Shown piece by piece: positions 12,481 to 24,680 of a stretch of DNA of 64,000 nucleotides (position 1 is the stretch's first letter; the number at the start of each line of letters is the position of its first letter). The DNA is from Dactylorhiza incarnata. Taxonomy: Eukaryota; Streptophyta; Magnoliopsida; Asparagales; Orchidaceae. A program made the position numbers and the translations under genes. The DNA lies in contig JAWHQI010000148.1 of assembly GCA_033032865.1 (NCBI GenBank), positions 3,987,501-4,051,500 on the forward strand, read 5' to 3'. Below the pieces are notes generated by a model, which was not told the DNA's origin, did not search any database, and worked only from the letters and a program-made list of their open reading frames with translations.

Positions 12481-12580
12481 ACCTCCTTGATAAGTACCTC
12501 TCCTAACAGGCCTTATCACCAACTGACCTGCAGGTCAGTTGGTGCTTAGGTCTGTTAGGAGAGTTTCTTATCAAGGAGGT
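12481..12580. repeat. 100-bp near-perfect palindrome (50-bp arms)
   Basis: The left arm 12481-12530 and right arm 12531-12580 pair at about 45 of 50 positions, with no loop (centre GACCTG/CAGGTC). It abuts the end of the G1 LTR, whose last base it shares. It could be a foldback piece of the H remnant. Confidence 0.85.
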
Positions 12581-14371
12581 CTGGGGATCAAGCCCCAACC
12601 TCAACAACCCGTTGCGCTGAGAACATGCGTGGAGATGGGTTGGGGTGCCTGGACTGCAGTCCTTCAGGCAGGCATGCTTGGTCGTGGTTCGCTAGCTGGT
12701 GTGATGCCACGGGGTACGGTCGGGTCCCCGACGTCCTGCATCAGAACTTGAATTAAATAGACAAACTATCTTCTGCACACTATGAAGACTCTTCTTCTAG
12801 CTGAACGATCCTTGATCTGAATCAACAACTTTGATCGACCTTTCTTCTGGGAGAAGTGTATTGATTTACTTTTTGCTTGTCTTCTCCTTCATTATGCTTT
12901 TCAATATAAAGTACTTTTAGTTGCAGAAAACTTTTTCTTTTAGATTTGTCGATTAGGCGATTAGCAATTAGGGTTTGCATCAGCATCACATCCCCTTTTA
13001 TAAGACAAGAATGTCTAATGGTTGATTCTATTACTAATATTAAGTAAGAGATCTTCTTCCTTATCAGACGTGATTCACTTGCTCAATCCGCGACGACATT
13101 AATGGAGAAAATGCCAAATCAGTGCTTCAATTTGAATTCAGCCTTTTGTGTAATTCGACTAGATGTCTAGTCGAATTTCATCTCATTCAGTCGAATGTGT
13201 TCTTCACAGTCTGCTTCTAGTCGAATTCAGCATGTCTGGTCGAAACCTTCTTATTTGGTTGAATTTACTCGTTATAGTGGGCTTCTAGTCGATTTCAGTC
13301 TTTCTGGTCGAATCCCACTGTTATGGTTGAATTTATTCTTTATTGCTTGATTCTGGTCGAATTTCCCTTATTCAGTCGAATTATGCCTTCAAGGCTTGCT
13401 TCTGGTCGAATCAGACTCATCTGGTCGAATCGACTTATTATTCATTCGAATTATTACTTAGCGTAATTATGTTGAAGAGTTGTTTTCTCTATGCTTCTTT
13501 AGGTCGAATCGCCTTGACCTGTCTGCATGATCGTGTAGATGTTCTATATGAATATTAAACTCTTTACTTGTCATCTATACAAATCGTTCTATTCAGTCGA
13601 ATCTTCATAGGCGATTTGTGTTCTAAGTGTATTATCCTAAATCGTCTTGTCAGTTCTGCATGATCATTCTATCATTAAGTCGAATCTGGGCTAAGCATAT
13701 TTTTCAATATAAGTCTTCTATAAGAATGACTTAGATTCTTCTGGATAAACATATATTCTGGCCGACTTTGTACTTAGACCCTTCTCAGTCTTTTTCCACA
13801 CGATTCTTCTTGAACCTCATGTACATTTGTTTAAAATGAATTATAGCCTAGAGTGAATTCGTACTTTTTATTGATGTCTACCCGATTCAGCATCACTCTT
13901 CAGTACGATCGGCTAGACCATCTAGGCACTCGACTATATGTTCAGTCGAATTTCAACTTAGATTATTTCTGTTGATGTCTACCCGATTCGGCTTGACTCT
14001 TCAGCACGATCGGTTGGACCATCTAGGCGTTCAACTAGATGTTAAGTCGAATTTTCACTTAGCTGAATTTTGACTTTGTCTACCATATTTCTTTTCGTTT
14101 GCTCAGCTTCCAGACTTTGTTTGGAAAATATTGAAAGTAAATATAAGTTCAACTTAGTCTAGATCTTAGGTCAGCATGGTGTCTTGCCCAATAAGGGATT
14201 ACATCAGAACGATTATGTCTGATGACACTAAGTCTAACCCTATTTTGAACTTGTACTTTCATATACCTGAAATCATCTTAACTAGAAAGCACATGCAACA
14301 AATACAGATGTGTTCATCTATATTGCAAGGGCTTCTTCAAATCAGGAGCATTGTGGGCACTGTTCCCAACA
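12482..14371 (-). mobile_element. Element H: Sirevirus-like LTR remnant related to C, truncated by G1
   Basis: The right edge is CCCAACA at 14371. Read on the minus strand it starts TGTTGGGAACAGTGCCC, resembling the C LTR start TGTTGGGAATATTGCCC, with GATTTGAAGA following in both. The minus-strand TATA TATAAAAG lies at 13003-12996. A cluster of TAGTCGAAT / TGGTCGAAT words fills 13140-14050, upstream of the TATA. No left terminus is visible; G1 probably inserted into it and displaced the rest. There is no gene in this stretch. Confidence 0.6.
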
Positions 14372-15590
14372 CTAAGGACAAAGAAAAAATGTGGTATTTG
14401 GGTTCGGGTTGCTCCAAACACATGACGGGTAACAAAGCAAAGTTCCTTAGCCTCGTGAAGAAGAAAGGAGGACTGGTGACGTTTGGTTATGCCGGCAAAG
14501 GAAGGCTCATGGACATCGACAAAATGAGTAAGGAATCGTTCTCAATTTCAAATGTTTTATTTGTTGTAGGTTTAAAACATAACATAATTTCAATAAGCCA
14601 ACTTTGTGATAAAGGATTAAATGTTTTATTTGAATCTTCTACAAATCTTTGCAAAATCATAAATTCTAAAACAAATGAGATTGTACTCACCGCATCAAGA
14701 ACTCATAATGTCCATATGATTGCTTTTAATGTTCTTTCTCATTCTTCAATAAAATGCTTAATTTCTAAAAATTAAAAATATGACTTTGGCATAAGCATCT
14801 TGGTCACTCTAGCACCAAAGTAATTTTAAAAATCAAAAGACAAATTAATTAGGGGATTACCTATGCTTAACGGAAATTTATCATCACTTTGTTCACCATA
14901 TCAAAAAGGAATATTTTCTAAAACTTTTTTCGAAAATTAAAAATGAAATTTCTACTTATAGACCACTCCAATTAATTTATACGGACTTTTATGGATCGGT
15001 TAGCACTTTTATTCTTGGTGGTAGAAAATATATTTTTGTACTAATTGATGATTTTTCTAGATTTTGTTGGACGATCTTTCTCACTTCTAAATATGATGTG
15101 TTTATTGAATTTACTAAACTATGCAAACGTATATAAAATGAACTTGATTGATAAATAAATTGCATAGGCTTGGATCATGGATGGGATTTTGAAAATGAAA
15201 AATTCTCTTCTTTTGTGATGATCTAGGAATTAATCACGAATTTTCTACTCCACACACCCCCAACGAAATGGTGCAGTGGAGAGGAAAAATTGAACCCTTT
15301 AAGAACTAGCACAAACTATGATCTCCGAATGTGATTTACTAACATCTTTTTGGGCCGAAGTCATTAGCACTTCATGTTATATCATTAATCGAGTAATGTT
15401 TTGCACATTTTTATAACTAACTCTTTATGAATTGTATTTCTAAATGAAACCTAACGTATCTTATTTTCCCGTGTTTGGTTGAAAATGCTTTTTATTAAAC
15501 ACTAAATATAACTTAGGAAAATTTGAAGAAAAATGTGATGAAGAAATTTTTCTTGGGCATTCTTCTACTAGTATGGCTTATAAAGTTTAT
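14372..15590 (+). pseudogene. Element E: copia protease-integrase-RT linker fragment
   Basis: The outermost sequence seen. It begins TAAGGACAAAG, like the same point in B1 (minus strand near 34570), then the protease motif WYLGSGCSKHMTG, in which the catalytic Asp of DSG is Gly. A GAG-pre-integrase segment follows (SISQLCDKGLNVLFES, to about 14775). Integrase pieces continue to 15590 in shifting frames: HLGHSSTKV, a DDFSRFCW-like segment, the NGAVERKN-like catalytic Glu region near 15270, and FWAEVISTSCYIINRV. It is split at 15590 by D, and its continuation is outside the window. The closest relative in the window is the pol of B1. Confidence 0.85.
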
Positions 15591-16931
15591 TGTTGGGTTT
15601 TCCTATGAGTTTGTCACATCATAAGTGCGCAGCGGAATATACAAGAACAACCCAAAAGAGACATATAGATCTTGCTAAAACCATGAATCAAGAAATTGAA
15701 GCAAAACTAAAATTACCTTTGCGAAATTGAGTCAATACTCAATCTGATGCTCCAAGAAAATTCTTCTTGAAATTGGAATCCTCTTCTGAGTTCTTCCTTT
15801 TTGCTTCCTTTGTCTTTGTCAAGATTGGACTGCTCGTCGGAGGAGTTAGTGTACAAATAAGTCCACACATCAACAGAAGTCCACTCGAGCGAAGGAGAAC
15901 CCTAAGCCTCTTGTCCAACGAGAACTAGGTCGGAGAAGGAGTGCCCTCTACGTCTCCACGGATTGCTAGATCCGACTAAAGAGAGGCGGAGATGAGTCTT
16001 CTGGAACATCGACAAGATCGACAGGAACACTTCCTCTTCAATCTCCAAGAACGACTTACGATTGACGCACGGGTATAGGTGCGCACTCGCACTTTGGGTT
16101 GCATGGGATCGCCTATCAGTTCTCAGGATTTCTATCACATAAAAGGTCACGCAAAACCTAATGTCTCTTGCCCTTTTATACCCACAGTAATAAGGCAGAC
16201 AAAAGCTTCGCTATCCGTAGACCAGATAAAAAAGAACGTACAGTTTCGTCGGGATCACTTATTCGTCGAGACATCTCGACGAATTCGTCGAAACATTTCG
16301 ATGAAAATGTTGAGACAGTTTCGACGAAACCGTCGAGTTAGTCTCGACGGATTTGTCAAGACATCTCGACGAAAACAATCATTCGTCGAGACAGTCTCGA
16401 CGAAATGACCAGTGACAGTCTTCCGTCGAGACAGTCTTGACAAACTCGTCGAAGTATCTCGACGAACTCGTCGAGACATCTCAACAATCATTGAGACACC
16501 CTCGACGAAATCTCCGAGACCTTCTCGATGAATTCCCTGTTAGTCCATGTAATCGAGACAATCTCGACGACATTGTTCATGGGTCAATATTCACAATATT
16601 GGCTTGTGATCCCGACAACATGCTATCTGTCATAATGACATTCACAATATCATTTTGAAGACTTCTCGACAATATTCACAATATCGTCTTAAAACTTTTC
16701 CGACATGCTCCATACAATATTCACAATATCTAGGAGCAGTCTTCCCGAACCAACTATATTCAAAATAGTCATAGGATTGGTCATATCACTCATATCCAAT
16801 ATGAGCAAGGCCAACACAATCCTTTCTCCAATTTCTCCAAACGCTCTTATGTGCGACCCTAAAGGCTTATATCGTGTTGGTAGTAAGACTAACTGTTTGA
16901 TTACTTCTTGATCACCGTAGAAACTCCAACA
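15591..16931 (-). repeat. 3' LTR of D (1.34 kb)
   Basis: It has plus-strand edges TGTTGGGTTTTCC and ACTCCAACA. The other LTR is beyond the window. It resembles the solo LTR in B1 at the U5 end (AAAACCCAACA preceded by TGATGT words). Confidence 0.85.
16173..16600 (-). promoter_or_regulatory. LTR promoter of D: TATA plus TCGTCGAGACATCTCGACGA dyads
   Basis: The minus-strand TATA TATAAAAG is at 16180-16173. Upstream, 16240-16600 is packed with CGTCGAGACATCTCGACGAA-type dyads (half-sites TCGTCGAGA / TCTCGACGA), many diverged at CpG. Confidence 0.7.
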
Positions 16932-18017
16932 ATCTCCCACTTTATTTATAAGCTATCAATCATAAGTCTCACAAACAATGCGCGCATCTAGCAATGCATC
17001 ATTGCTACCCAAGCAATAAGAGTTCATAACTCAAGCAAGCCTATCCGTGACCAATGTATCTGCATTGTCATGTCCCTTTGTCGTTTACATCTGGATTGAA
17101 CTAGAGGCATGGACCGTATCTCCCTCATAATTATTCAACCCATGCTTTCTTGATCTAGAATATACCTTTAGAGAGTGGTAATTAAGCTCAATATCACATA
17201 TTGGCTCAACCCAACATGGTCATGCATTTCTCGGTCTCATTCCATCAAGGGACCCATGGATGTATCTCATGTCATATAGGAGGACAAATTTCCTTTTTGT
17301 CCACACACAAACACCCAAATGATTCGTAACATACCCAATAATCACCCTTATCATCAACCTTTCTCAAGGAAGACTTTAGATGGCATCAAAGTATGCTCTT
17401 CCTCACTTGATGAATGATGTGACTTCAGGTCAATGAACCACAAACACCGTTGTCACTTGAGACCTACTTGTGACACGTTCATATAACAATCCACAAAGTA
17501 TTCTCATGGTGGGTCTGTCCAGTACAACTTGTTCCTAACAAGTACCCATGTGATGACTTGATATCACAATATCATGACATTTGAGAATCGGTCATCAGTC
17601 AATGCACATGCTAGTCTTATGGTCTCATCCTCGCCTTAATTTCTAGGATGATGCCTCGACCAAGGGCCATTTAAGAATGAAGCTTCATTTAAACATAGGC
17701 CCTCACATTCAAGTCATGTACTTGAATTCCTATGGAAGCAAACACTATAAGGGCACTCATTATGTTAATTAATCTATTATATAGAAACAATTGAAATAAT
17801 AAAAGAACTTGTCATAAATGTAGAATGAAATACATAGTACAATACACAATTCATCATATGTATAAACAACCAACAAACATACAATCCACAAGGTTCCCAC
17901 TAAAGATGATCATTCAGGTATCTATTACCCATTGATCGATCTAACATGACCATCATGCTTCATTTTCACAAGAGTCTTTGTTAGTGGATCCACTATGTTT
18001 TCTTCAGTCGGTACACT
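16932..18017 (-). other. 3' noncoding region of D with polypurine tract
   Basis: The polypurine tract AAAGTGGGAGAT (minus strand, 16943-16932) directly abuts the LTR. The remaining 1.1 kb has no frame of note and fits the long 3' untranslated region of this copia type. Confidence 0.7.
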
Positions 18018-18263
18018 TCAAATGTTCACATCTCCTCGATTGACAATCTCTCGAATAAGATAGAACCACAAAAATATGTGTTTGGAGCACTGATGAGATC
18101 TAGGTTCCTTAGCATGGGCAATTGCACCGTTGTTGTCACAGTAGAGAACTACAAGATCAACAATGCTAGGAACTACATCTAACTCCTCTATGAATTTCCT
18201 AATCCATACAGCCTCCTTTGTTGCATTTACTGCAGCAATATACTCGGCTTCTGTCATAGAATC
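18018..18263 (-). pseudogene. Copia RNase H C-terminal part (element D)
   Basis: The frame begins MTEAEYIAA, the standard start of the last copia RNase H segment, then VWIRKF, LYCDNNGAIA and AKEPRSHQ...KHI before the frame ends in NRGDVNI. The upstream codons are in D's right part (62303 onward), separated by the 44-kb insertion of C. The residues expected for RNase H (Glu of TEAEY, Asp of CDN) are present. It is broken by the insertion. Confidence 0.88.
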
Positions 18264-19796
18264 TGAAAGATTATAGTTATGTGATCTAATTCACCTAGAG
18301 GGGGGGGTGGGGGGGGGGGGGGTGAATAGGTCTTTTGATTTCTACTTATATGATATAGCTAGTTAAAATTATTCTAAGCAAGTAATCAAGCAAACCAGAA
18401 AACACACAAGTGTTTATAGTGGTTCCCCAAGATAGTGTGTCTATGGGTAGTCCACTTTCCCCCTTCACCCTTCTAACAGTGTGTTAGACAGGGCCAACTC
18501 CTCCAATCTCAGCTAAAATAGCTTACAGCACAGATCCCTCAGGATCTCTCAGGTTTGCACAAACCCTACCTCAGGAACAGCAGCCCTACCTCAAAGGAAT
18601 TCACCTCCTACAACTCAGACCACCTGCTGGTCCTACCACATATCTAACAGATCCTACCTCAGAGGAATTCACCTCCTACAGCTCAGACCACCTCATGGTC
18701 CTACAACCTCAGGCCAAATGGCCCTACAAACTCAGGCCAACAAGCCCTACAATCTTAGGAAAATAGCCCTACATTAAAAGAGTATTTGAAGCTTACTACA
18801 GCAGACAGCAGAGAGTAGAAGTCTTCTGTAGTTCCTGCACAGCTTGTGCTATCTTGTAGCTGGAGATGATGATGGCAGCTACAAACTGATCTTCCTCTTC
18901 AGTTGAAGGATGGAAGATCACCTTGGTGCTTCTTGTAGAGGAGGTTTCTTTATCTCTCGGATTCTTCTTGCTTATTTAGTGAGCAGGAGTAGAAAGACGA
19001 GAACGGGGGCCGTCAATGGAATAGTGAATTTGTTTTAGCACTCGACCAGAACTTCTCAAAAGTGCCCTAACTCTTTCTTTTATACACCCTGATCTTCAAC
19101 GGCTCTTAGCCGTCCTTCCGACTGATATGGGAGTGGTTGGTGGACCCCACAATACTTTTCCGCAGCTTGCGCCAAAAGCAGAACCCGCCATGTCACATTT
19201 GAACTGTCTCAGCGGTTGGGCTGAGAAGACTTCCTCTTCTCAGCGGATTCTGTCGATCTGCAGAGAAGATCCTGCGTTCGACGAACTGCAATCTGCATTC
19301 GATGAACTCGTCAAACTGCGTTCGACGAACTCCATTCTTTGTTCGAAGAACACGCAAAGTCTCAGCGTTTCCTTCTGTCCCATCTCTGCGTTTGATGAAC
19401 TGCATTCTACGTTCGACGAACTTGCCAAGTCTCAGCGTTTACTTCTGTCCTGTCTCTGCGTTCGACGAACAGCATTCTTCGTTCGACGAACTCCATTTTG
19501 CGTTTGATGAACTTCATTCTGCGTTCGACGAACACGCCAAGTTTCTTCTATCTGCAGTTCAGCTTGCCCAGATGCCTTCTCAGTGGCTCCTGGTCTTGTC
19601 TCAGCAGTTCAGCTGATACAGTGAGATCTTCTCAGCTGATTAAACAAAACACCTTTGAGTCTATTCCATTGTATGGAATATCATCTCCCTGTACAATACT
19701 TGAGACAAACTAGAATGTATCAAATACAATATGTACTTAGCATTGTGAGTGATGCCTCTTCAAATCAAGGGAACATTGAGGGCAATATTCCCAACA
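18264..19796 (-). repeat. 3' LTR of C (1.53 kb)
   Basis: It has plus-strand edges TGAAAGATTATAG and ATTCCCAACA. Near the left edge (U5 end) is a G tract of 8, a T, then 14 G on the plus strand; the partner LTR has only 7 G there. Confidence 0.92.
19078..19545 (-). promoter_or_regulatory. LTR promoter of C: TATA plus TTCGACGAA cluster
   Basis: The minus-strand TATAAAAG is at 19085-19078. From 19260 to 19545 lie about a dozen copies of GCGTTCGACGAACTGCA and variants with TGATGAA, the CpG-decay form. The partner LTR shows the same at 61577-62035. Confidence 0.72.
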
Positions 19797-20283
19797 ATCT
19801 CCACCTATTTGAAGAAGGCAGAACATTCTCAATGCTAAGGTACATGGCCAACAAAAACATATCATGAAAATGATCTATATAACATTCATGATTTGATTGA
19901 TCTAAAAAATAATATTGTTTTAGCATTCTATCAAAACTCATGACAACATTCTATATTAAGCTTTGACTAACTCAGAGGGCAATCCACTCAAAGCTTACTC
20001 TGAGTAGTTCTTAGCATTGGCCATCTCCCCCTTTCTGGTTTCTTCAACTATTTTACCCTCTAGGGATTGGGAGGCAGCATCTACAGACTCTGAGAGGGTT
20101 TAGAAAGCATTTTCCAAATCCCCTTTTAGGTCATCCTACATCTTCTCTGACCCTCTTAGCATTTGCCAACTCCCCCTCAACCTGAGCAGGAACTTGCTCC
20201 CCCTCCATTTGAGAACTATTATCTTTAATAGCTGTTCTTGTTCATTTTGAACAACCCTTTATAGCTCCCCCTCAATGTGAGTA
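19797..20283 (-). other. 3' noncoding region of C with repeated polypurine tracts
   Basis: Next to the LTR lies ATCTCCACCTATTT. CTCCCCCT occurs again near 20025, 20165, 20190 and 20265 (AGGGGGAG on the element strand). Multiple polypurine tracts are a known Sirevirus hallmark. Confidence 0.75.
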
Positions 20284-21431
20284 CTATTCTACATTTAACA
20301 TTCCTAGTTCAATCTTGAAAGCATTAAACTTGGCCTCATCCAATGGCTTAGTGAAGATATCAGCCACTTGATTGTCAGTGGGGACAAATTCAAGGCAGAT
20401 ATCTTTACATTCAACATGTTCTCTTATAAAATGATACCTTATCTCTATGTGCTTTGTCCTGATGTGAAAGACAGGATTCTTAGCAATAGAGATAGCACTG
20501 GATGAGTCACAATAAAGAGGAGATTTACTTACCTTGAGGTTGTAGTACTCTAGCTGGTGTTGAATCCACAATAATTGCGCACAACAGCTTCCTGCAGCAA
20601 TGTATTCAGATTCAGCAGTGGAGATAGCCACACTTGTCTGCTTTTTGCTGCTCCATGATATCAATCTTCTTCCTAGGAACTGACAGGTGCAACTTGTGCT
20701 TTTCCTGTCTTCTTTGCAGCCTGCAATATCTGCATCTGAAAATCCAGTTAGTTCAAAATCATTGTTCTTAGGGTACCAAAGGCCAAGATGTAGGCTACCT
20801 TTAAGGTATCTCAGAATCCTCTTTGCAGCTGTGTAGTGAGATTCCTTAGGACATGCCTGATACCTAACACACACACATGTAGCATACATAATATCTGGTC
20901 TACTAGCAGTCAAATATAACAGGGATCCAATGATGCACCTGTACATGGATTCATCAAAGGCCTTGCCCTTCTCATCCTTGTCCAGGGAAATGTTGGACCC
21001 CATGGGAGTTTTCATGGTGGAGGCTGACTCCATTCCAAACTTCTTAATTAGCTCCCTAGTGTACTTTGTCTGAGAGATAAATATCCCATCATCAGACTGT
21101 CTCATTTGGAGGCCTAAGAAGTACTTTAATTCTCCCATGCTACTCATCTGAAACTCCCCCTGCATTAGTTTTGCAAACCTTGTGCAGAGGTTGTCATCAG
21201 TAGACCCAAATTATATGTCATCAACATATATTTGGACTAGGAGAATCTTGCCCCTTGTTTCCCTAAGAAACAATGTGCTATCTATCTTTCCCCTCAAGAA
21301 CTTGTTCTTGATGAGAAACCTAGACAATGTCTCATACCAAGCCCTAGGGGCTTGCTTAAGACCATATAGAGCTTTCCTAAGTAGATAAACATGAGATTTA
21401 AGAGTATGATGGACAAAACCCGATGGCTGCT
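20284..21431 (-). pseudogene. Copia reverse transcriptase (C-terminal) and RNase H of C
   Basis: Copies RNA into DNA and removes the template strand. From 21431 down the frame shows LRKALYGLKQAPRAWYE and the catalytic YVDDI (about 21225-21211), immediately followed by an in-frame TAA where the family has Ile. It then stays open to 20284: GELKYFLGLQ, GSLLYLTASRPDIMY, RILRYLKGS, SDADIAGC, then RNase H with STAESEYIAA, LYCDSSSAISIAKNPVFH, RTKHIEIRYHFIRE and DIFTKPLD. The N-terminal half of RT is at 39627-40404. Apart from that stop the catalytic residues are intact. Confidence 0.93.
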
Positions 21432-22981
21432 TGATGCGCAAATCTTAGCACACCGCTATAGGCGGTAGCAAGACTGCGGCATGTAACGACAGTGTACCGA
21501 TTGTTCAAGTAATATAAAATGTGGGAGTGAATCCCCAAGTATCGATCTCGAAGGAACACAGAAAGGTGGAGTTTATTATTGAGGAAGGACTTGAGATTGA
21601 AGTCCTTAAGTCGGATGGGTTGCGGAAACGGCGGGTTTTGGTTGTGGAAATAAAAGAAAATAACAAAACTACTCCTATGCAATGCCGCTATACAATGCTT
21701 CGCTTGGCGGGATGGAGACTAGGCGGGCCTTGTGCCCGCTGCTTCGAAAGGGCAGATGGATGAGTAGGCAAACGGAATGAGGGTCGCAAGCACCTCTTCG
21801 ACAAGCACGCCACTAGCAATTGCTAGTGCAGCACACGAACGTGACGGCGGAATGGGAAATGGATGGTGGCGCACCTCATACACACATATAAACAAAAAGA
21901 TACATTCACATAGACATGAAATAACTTTATAAAGCAAGGTCTATAGTGTTCATCATCAAAATACAAAGGATCTAACAATTACAACACAAAATACAAAGAA
22001 GGGGAAAGTGAGGAATCGACCGAATCCGAAGTCTTGCTGAGGGTTCACGGTTGGAATCGCTGGGTTGTCAATCCGCATCCAAGCTTGGTCCTCAACTGCG
22101 TTCGGGGTAGATAAGGCTGTCACTACCCTCCAATGGCCCGTCTTCTTCGTGTCACGAATCAGCCGCACAACCAAGCTTCCTTCTTTTTGGATGATGGTGG
22201 ATGAAGAGCTAGATCCTTCTCCTTGGAGCTTGAGGATGATGGAGGAGGCCTAGGGCCAAGCCCTCATGGAAAGGTGGAGGAGTACGGAGCTGGAACTCCT
22301 TTTGCGGCGGAACAAGCGGAAGAAATGTTCGATCCTTCGTACTAGGGCGAACTGCGCTTTTATAGAAAAGGATTACAAAAATGGTCACGCATGGTCGAAC
22401 GCACGATCGTGCATAGACTGTGCGATATTAATAATAGAGAATAGCGCAGGAAGACGACCTGGAGCGCCCGTGCGATTTACTTACGCACGGGCAAATCCGC
22501 CTGTGCGTCAAAACGCACGGGTAAATTCAGAAAAGCTAAAAACAAGGCTAAACAGGTTGATCGTGCGATTCCTTCACGCACGGGCACTGCCCGTGCGCAG
22601 AGATGCAAGATCAACGACATACCATCAATTTCCTTCTCAGCAAAGGGCGCACGACCACAACCGACCGTGATCCAACATAATGCACGACCGTGCGATATGC
22701 ACAGATATGAACTCAGGATAAAATTGATGAAACATGCACCTGCATTAGCCACAACAAAGCTAGGAATACCCTTCCAGCACAGGAAATAAAGCAAAAAGAG
22801 AGTGAGGAGCACGCTGTGCTTACCCCCAACACTAACATGCACAAATGCATACCACAACGGGCCTAAAAGTGCACTTAGCAGAGAAAAACAAATATGAATA
22901 AAAACATGCCTAAGTGTAGTGCAAAGACTAGATATACGGCCCAGATGAGCCCATAAATGTATATATAAATGGGACTCATCA
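21432..22981 (-). repeat. 3' LTR of F (1.55 kb)
   Basis: The unbroken copy runs from TGATGCGC to GGGACTCATCA. The stretch around 22110-22120 (GGCTGTCACTACCC) is the empty version of the B1 insertion site. Confidence 0.92.
22357..22700 (-). promoter_or_regulatory. LTR promoter of F: TATA plus CGCACGGTCGTGCG words
   Basis: The minus-strand TATAAAAG is at 22364-22357. Upstream, 22380-22700 repeats CGCACGGGCA, CGCACGACCGTGCG and CGATCGTGC words, all CpG-rich and dyad-like. The second LTR repeats this at 39003-39345. Confidence 0.7.
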
Positions 22982-24680
22982 CACCCCCAGACTTAGCTGT
23001 TTGCGTGTCCCGAGCAAATAAATCCGGCGGAGTATGAAAATGGTAGTTGGCGTAGAGAATTGCAAAGAAAGAGTAAGATGCGAAGTATCATACCCATGCA
23101 AATAAAAATTCTGTAAAAGAAGATTCTAACTATACTAACTAATTTACAATAGTATAAATGCGTAAATAGAGATTTATTTGTACTCAGATGGTGAATAATG
23201 AAGAGTTTGTGCGATCGTGCCTGGTGTGAAAGTAAACAAACCACTCAGGAGGGTGTTGCTAAAGACCGGAATTCGGGAATAACTCCGCTGAAATCCATCA
23301 ACGACGAGAACCATAAGCTTGCCCGGTTACACTCTCTCCACAGCGCTAGTGAACTCATAAGACGAATCGATAGGGCTTTAGGTATACACGAGGCTTAGGT
23401 TACGGTTTGGAATACAAAGATGAACATGATGGCTAAACGCAACCCAAAAGAGCTCACAAAAGTGCTAAATCATAGCAGCCACAATAACACACGTGTAACA
23501 CACCCCCAGACTTGACTTTGAAATCGGGTGTGCACACGACCTACAACAATCAATAACAATAAATGCTTCAATTAAAGTGCTAAGGATAAATATACATATT
23601 TTTTTCTTTTTCTTTTTATCCCCAAATCAATTAGCACATATCTCAGCACATAGACATTTTTTTTAAAAACTTCCACATCAACACTGAAGTTTCGCATCAC
23701 CGCACCGCATTGGAAAATTACTATTCATAAATGCTTTTAGCTTAATTTTTGGTTGCGACAATAGGATTAGCTTTTAGGCTTTGGTGAAGTATGGTGGAGC
23801 TGAAGCAAAAGATCGGGTAGGCACAAAATAGGCTAGCAATGGTTAGTGCATAGGAAAGGTAGAACAAAGCTCATGCTTGCCAAAAAGATGGCCTATGTCA
23901 CGCTCAACTTGCAAATTGTTCGCACCCATGCTTCGACAGTCGCTTGGGGCAAGTTCTTAGCCCTCGAGAAAGGTAATCCTTCCTCCCGACTGGAGCAACA
24001 CACAACTAGCGCTCGCTTACACACAACACCGTGCTACCGCAAATTTCAGTCACATTCACCAAATGAGTAAAATAAATCAAAGACTACGCAAGAATACTAA
24101 TTGTAAATTAGCCGCATAGAGATAATCTAATTTCACTCACATTTCTATGGAAGCATGCAGATGCGACTAGAGCACAACAAGAGTCAACATCGCACTCTGA
24201 TTTGCAATTCCTAAGCTAGCATCCTATTTCACATTCCAACCAAAATAAGCATGAATGAAAACACACATACAAGTGAGTGCGCTCTCAAGTGGGTGCTTTG
24301 TGTGCAGACAAAATGAACCAAATAATCTAGATAAAAACTTCTAGCATGCTAAATAAATGTGCTTGTGAGTGGGTACAAAAAAAGGTCTCCCCCGGACTTA
24401 AACTATGAATTAAGATATTCTAAAACAAAGTTAGGGGAAGAGGGTACCCAATGCTCAACAAGTAAGCATGCCGGAAGCCTGGAGTGAAGCTCTACGATGA
24501 ATCAAAACCACCGCCTTCACAAATAGAAAATACCTGCAAGTGGTTGTCTCCGCAAAAGCAAACTAAAATAAAATCTAACTAACTAGTTAGAGTAGGCGAT
24601 AAAACAAAAGACAAGAAAAAGTAAGATAACTACTGGGGTTATTGTCATCCCAGCACGACTTATTCAGAAAGGTGAGGGTC
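22982..24680 (-). other. 3' noncoding region of F with three polypurine-like tracts
   Basis: The minus strand has CTAAGTCTGGGGGTG at the LTR (22996-22982), CAAGTCTGGGGGTG (near 23513-23500) and TTAAGTCCGGGGGAG (near 24401-24387). The rest is AT-rich with no supported gene. Confidence 0.7.

Larger units (their letters stand above)
5175..12481 (+). mobile_element. Element G1: chromodomain gypsy (Tekay/Del-like), 3' part
   Basis: It starts in the RNase H domain, because A is inserted there and the 5' part lies outside the window. It runs through integrase with a C-terminal chromodomain-like segment, then a very long 3' LTR. All in-frame damage is by stop codons, so the reading frame is preserved from 5177 to 7030. 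Confidence 0.85.
7128..12481 (+). repeat. 3' LTR of G1, unusually long (about 5.35 kb)
   Basis: It starts TGTAACATCCCCC about 100 bp after the pol stop, behind the conserved GAGGACGAAAATTTTA typical of Tekay elements, and ends GGGTCTTACA. No gene is seen inside. From about 7200 to 7760 it is rich in TTGGTCAA words. A CpG-rich block lies at 8170-8570, a TTCGTCGAA cluster at 8590-9120, a possible TATA (TATATAAG, 9933-9940), and a shared 90-bp module at 11013-11104. The partner LTR is outside the window, so internal insertions in this copy cannot be excluded. Confidence 0.78.
15591..18263 (-). mobile_element. Element D: Tork/Angela-like copia, left (3') part
   Basis: It is inserted in E after TTTAT at 15586-15590. 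It consists of the 3' LTR, 3' region and RNase H end, then is interrupted by C at 18264. It continues at 62298 after the C target duplication GAATC. Confidence 0.88.

Noticed and set aside
16079..16491. Overlapping Arg/Ser-rich reading frames on both strands
   Set aside because: They are by-products of the TCGTCGAGA dyad cluster of the D LTR promoter, which lacks stops in several frames; no start context or homology.
19127..19616. Several open frames with repeats such as FDELHSAFDE and SSSNAE
   Set aside because: Translations of the TTCGACGAACT array in the C LTR; the same is seen at 48952-49300 and 61628-62117. Not proteins.
21956..22857. Arg/Cys-rich frames in the F LTR, also at 38840-39505
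   Set aside because: They run across the TATA box and the CGCACG cluster and differ between the two LTR copies by stops and indels; LTR noncoding sequence.
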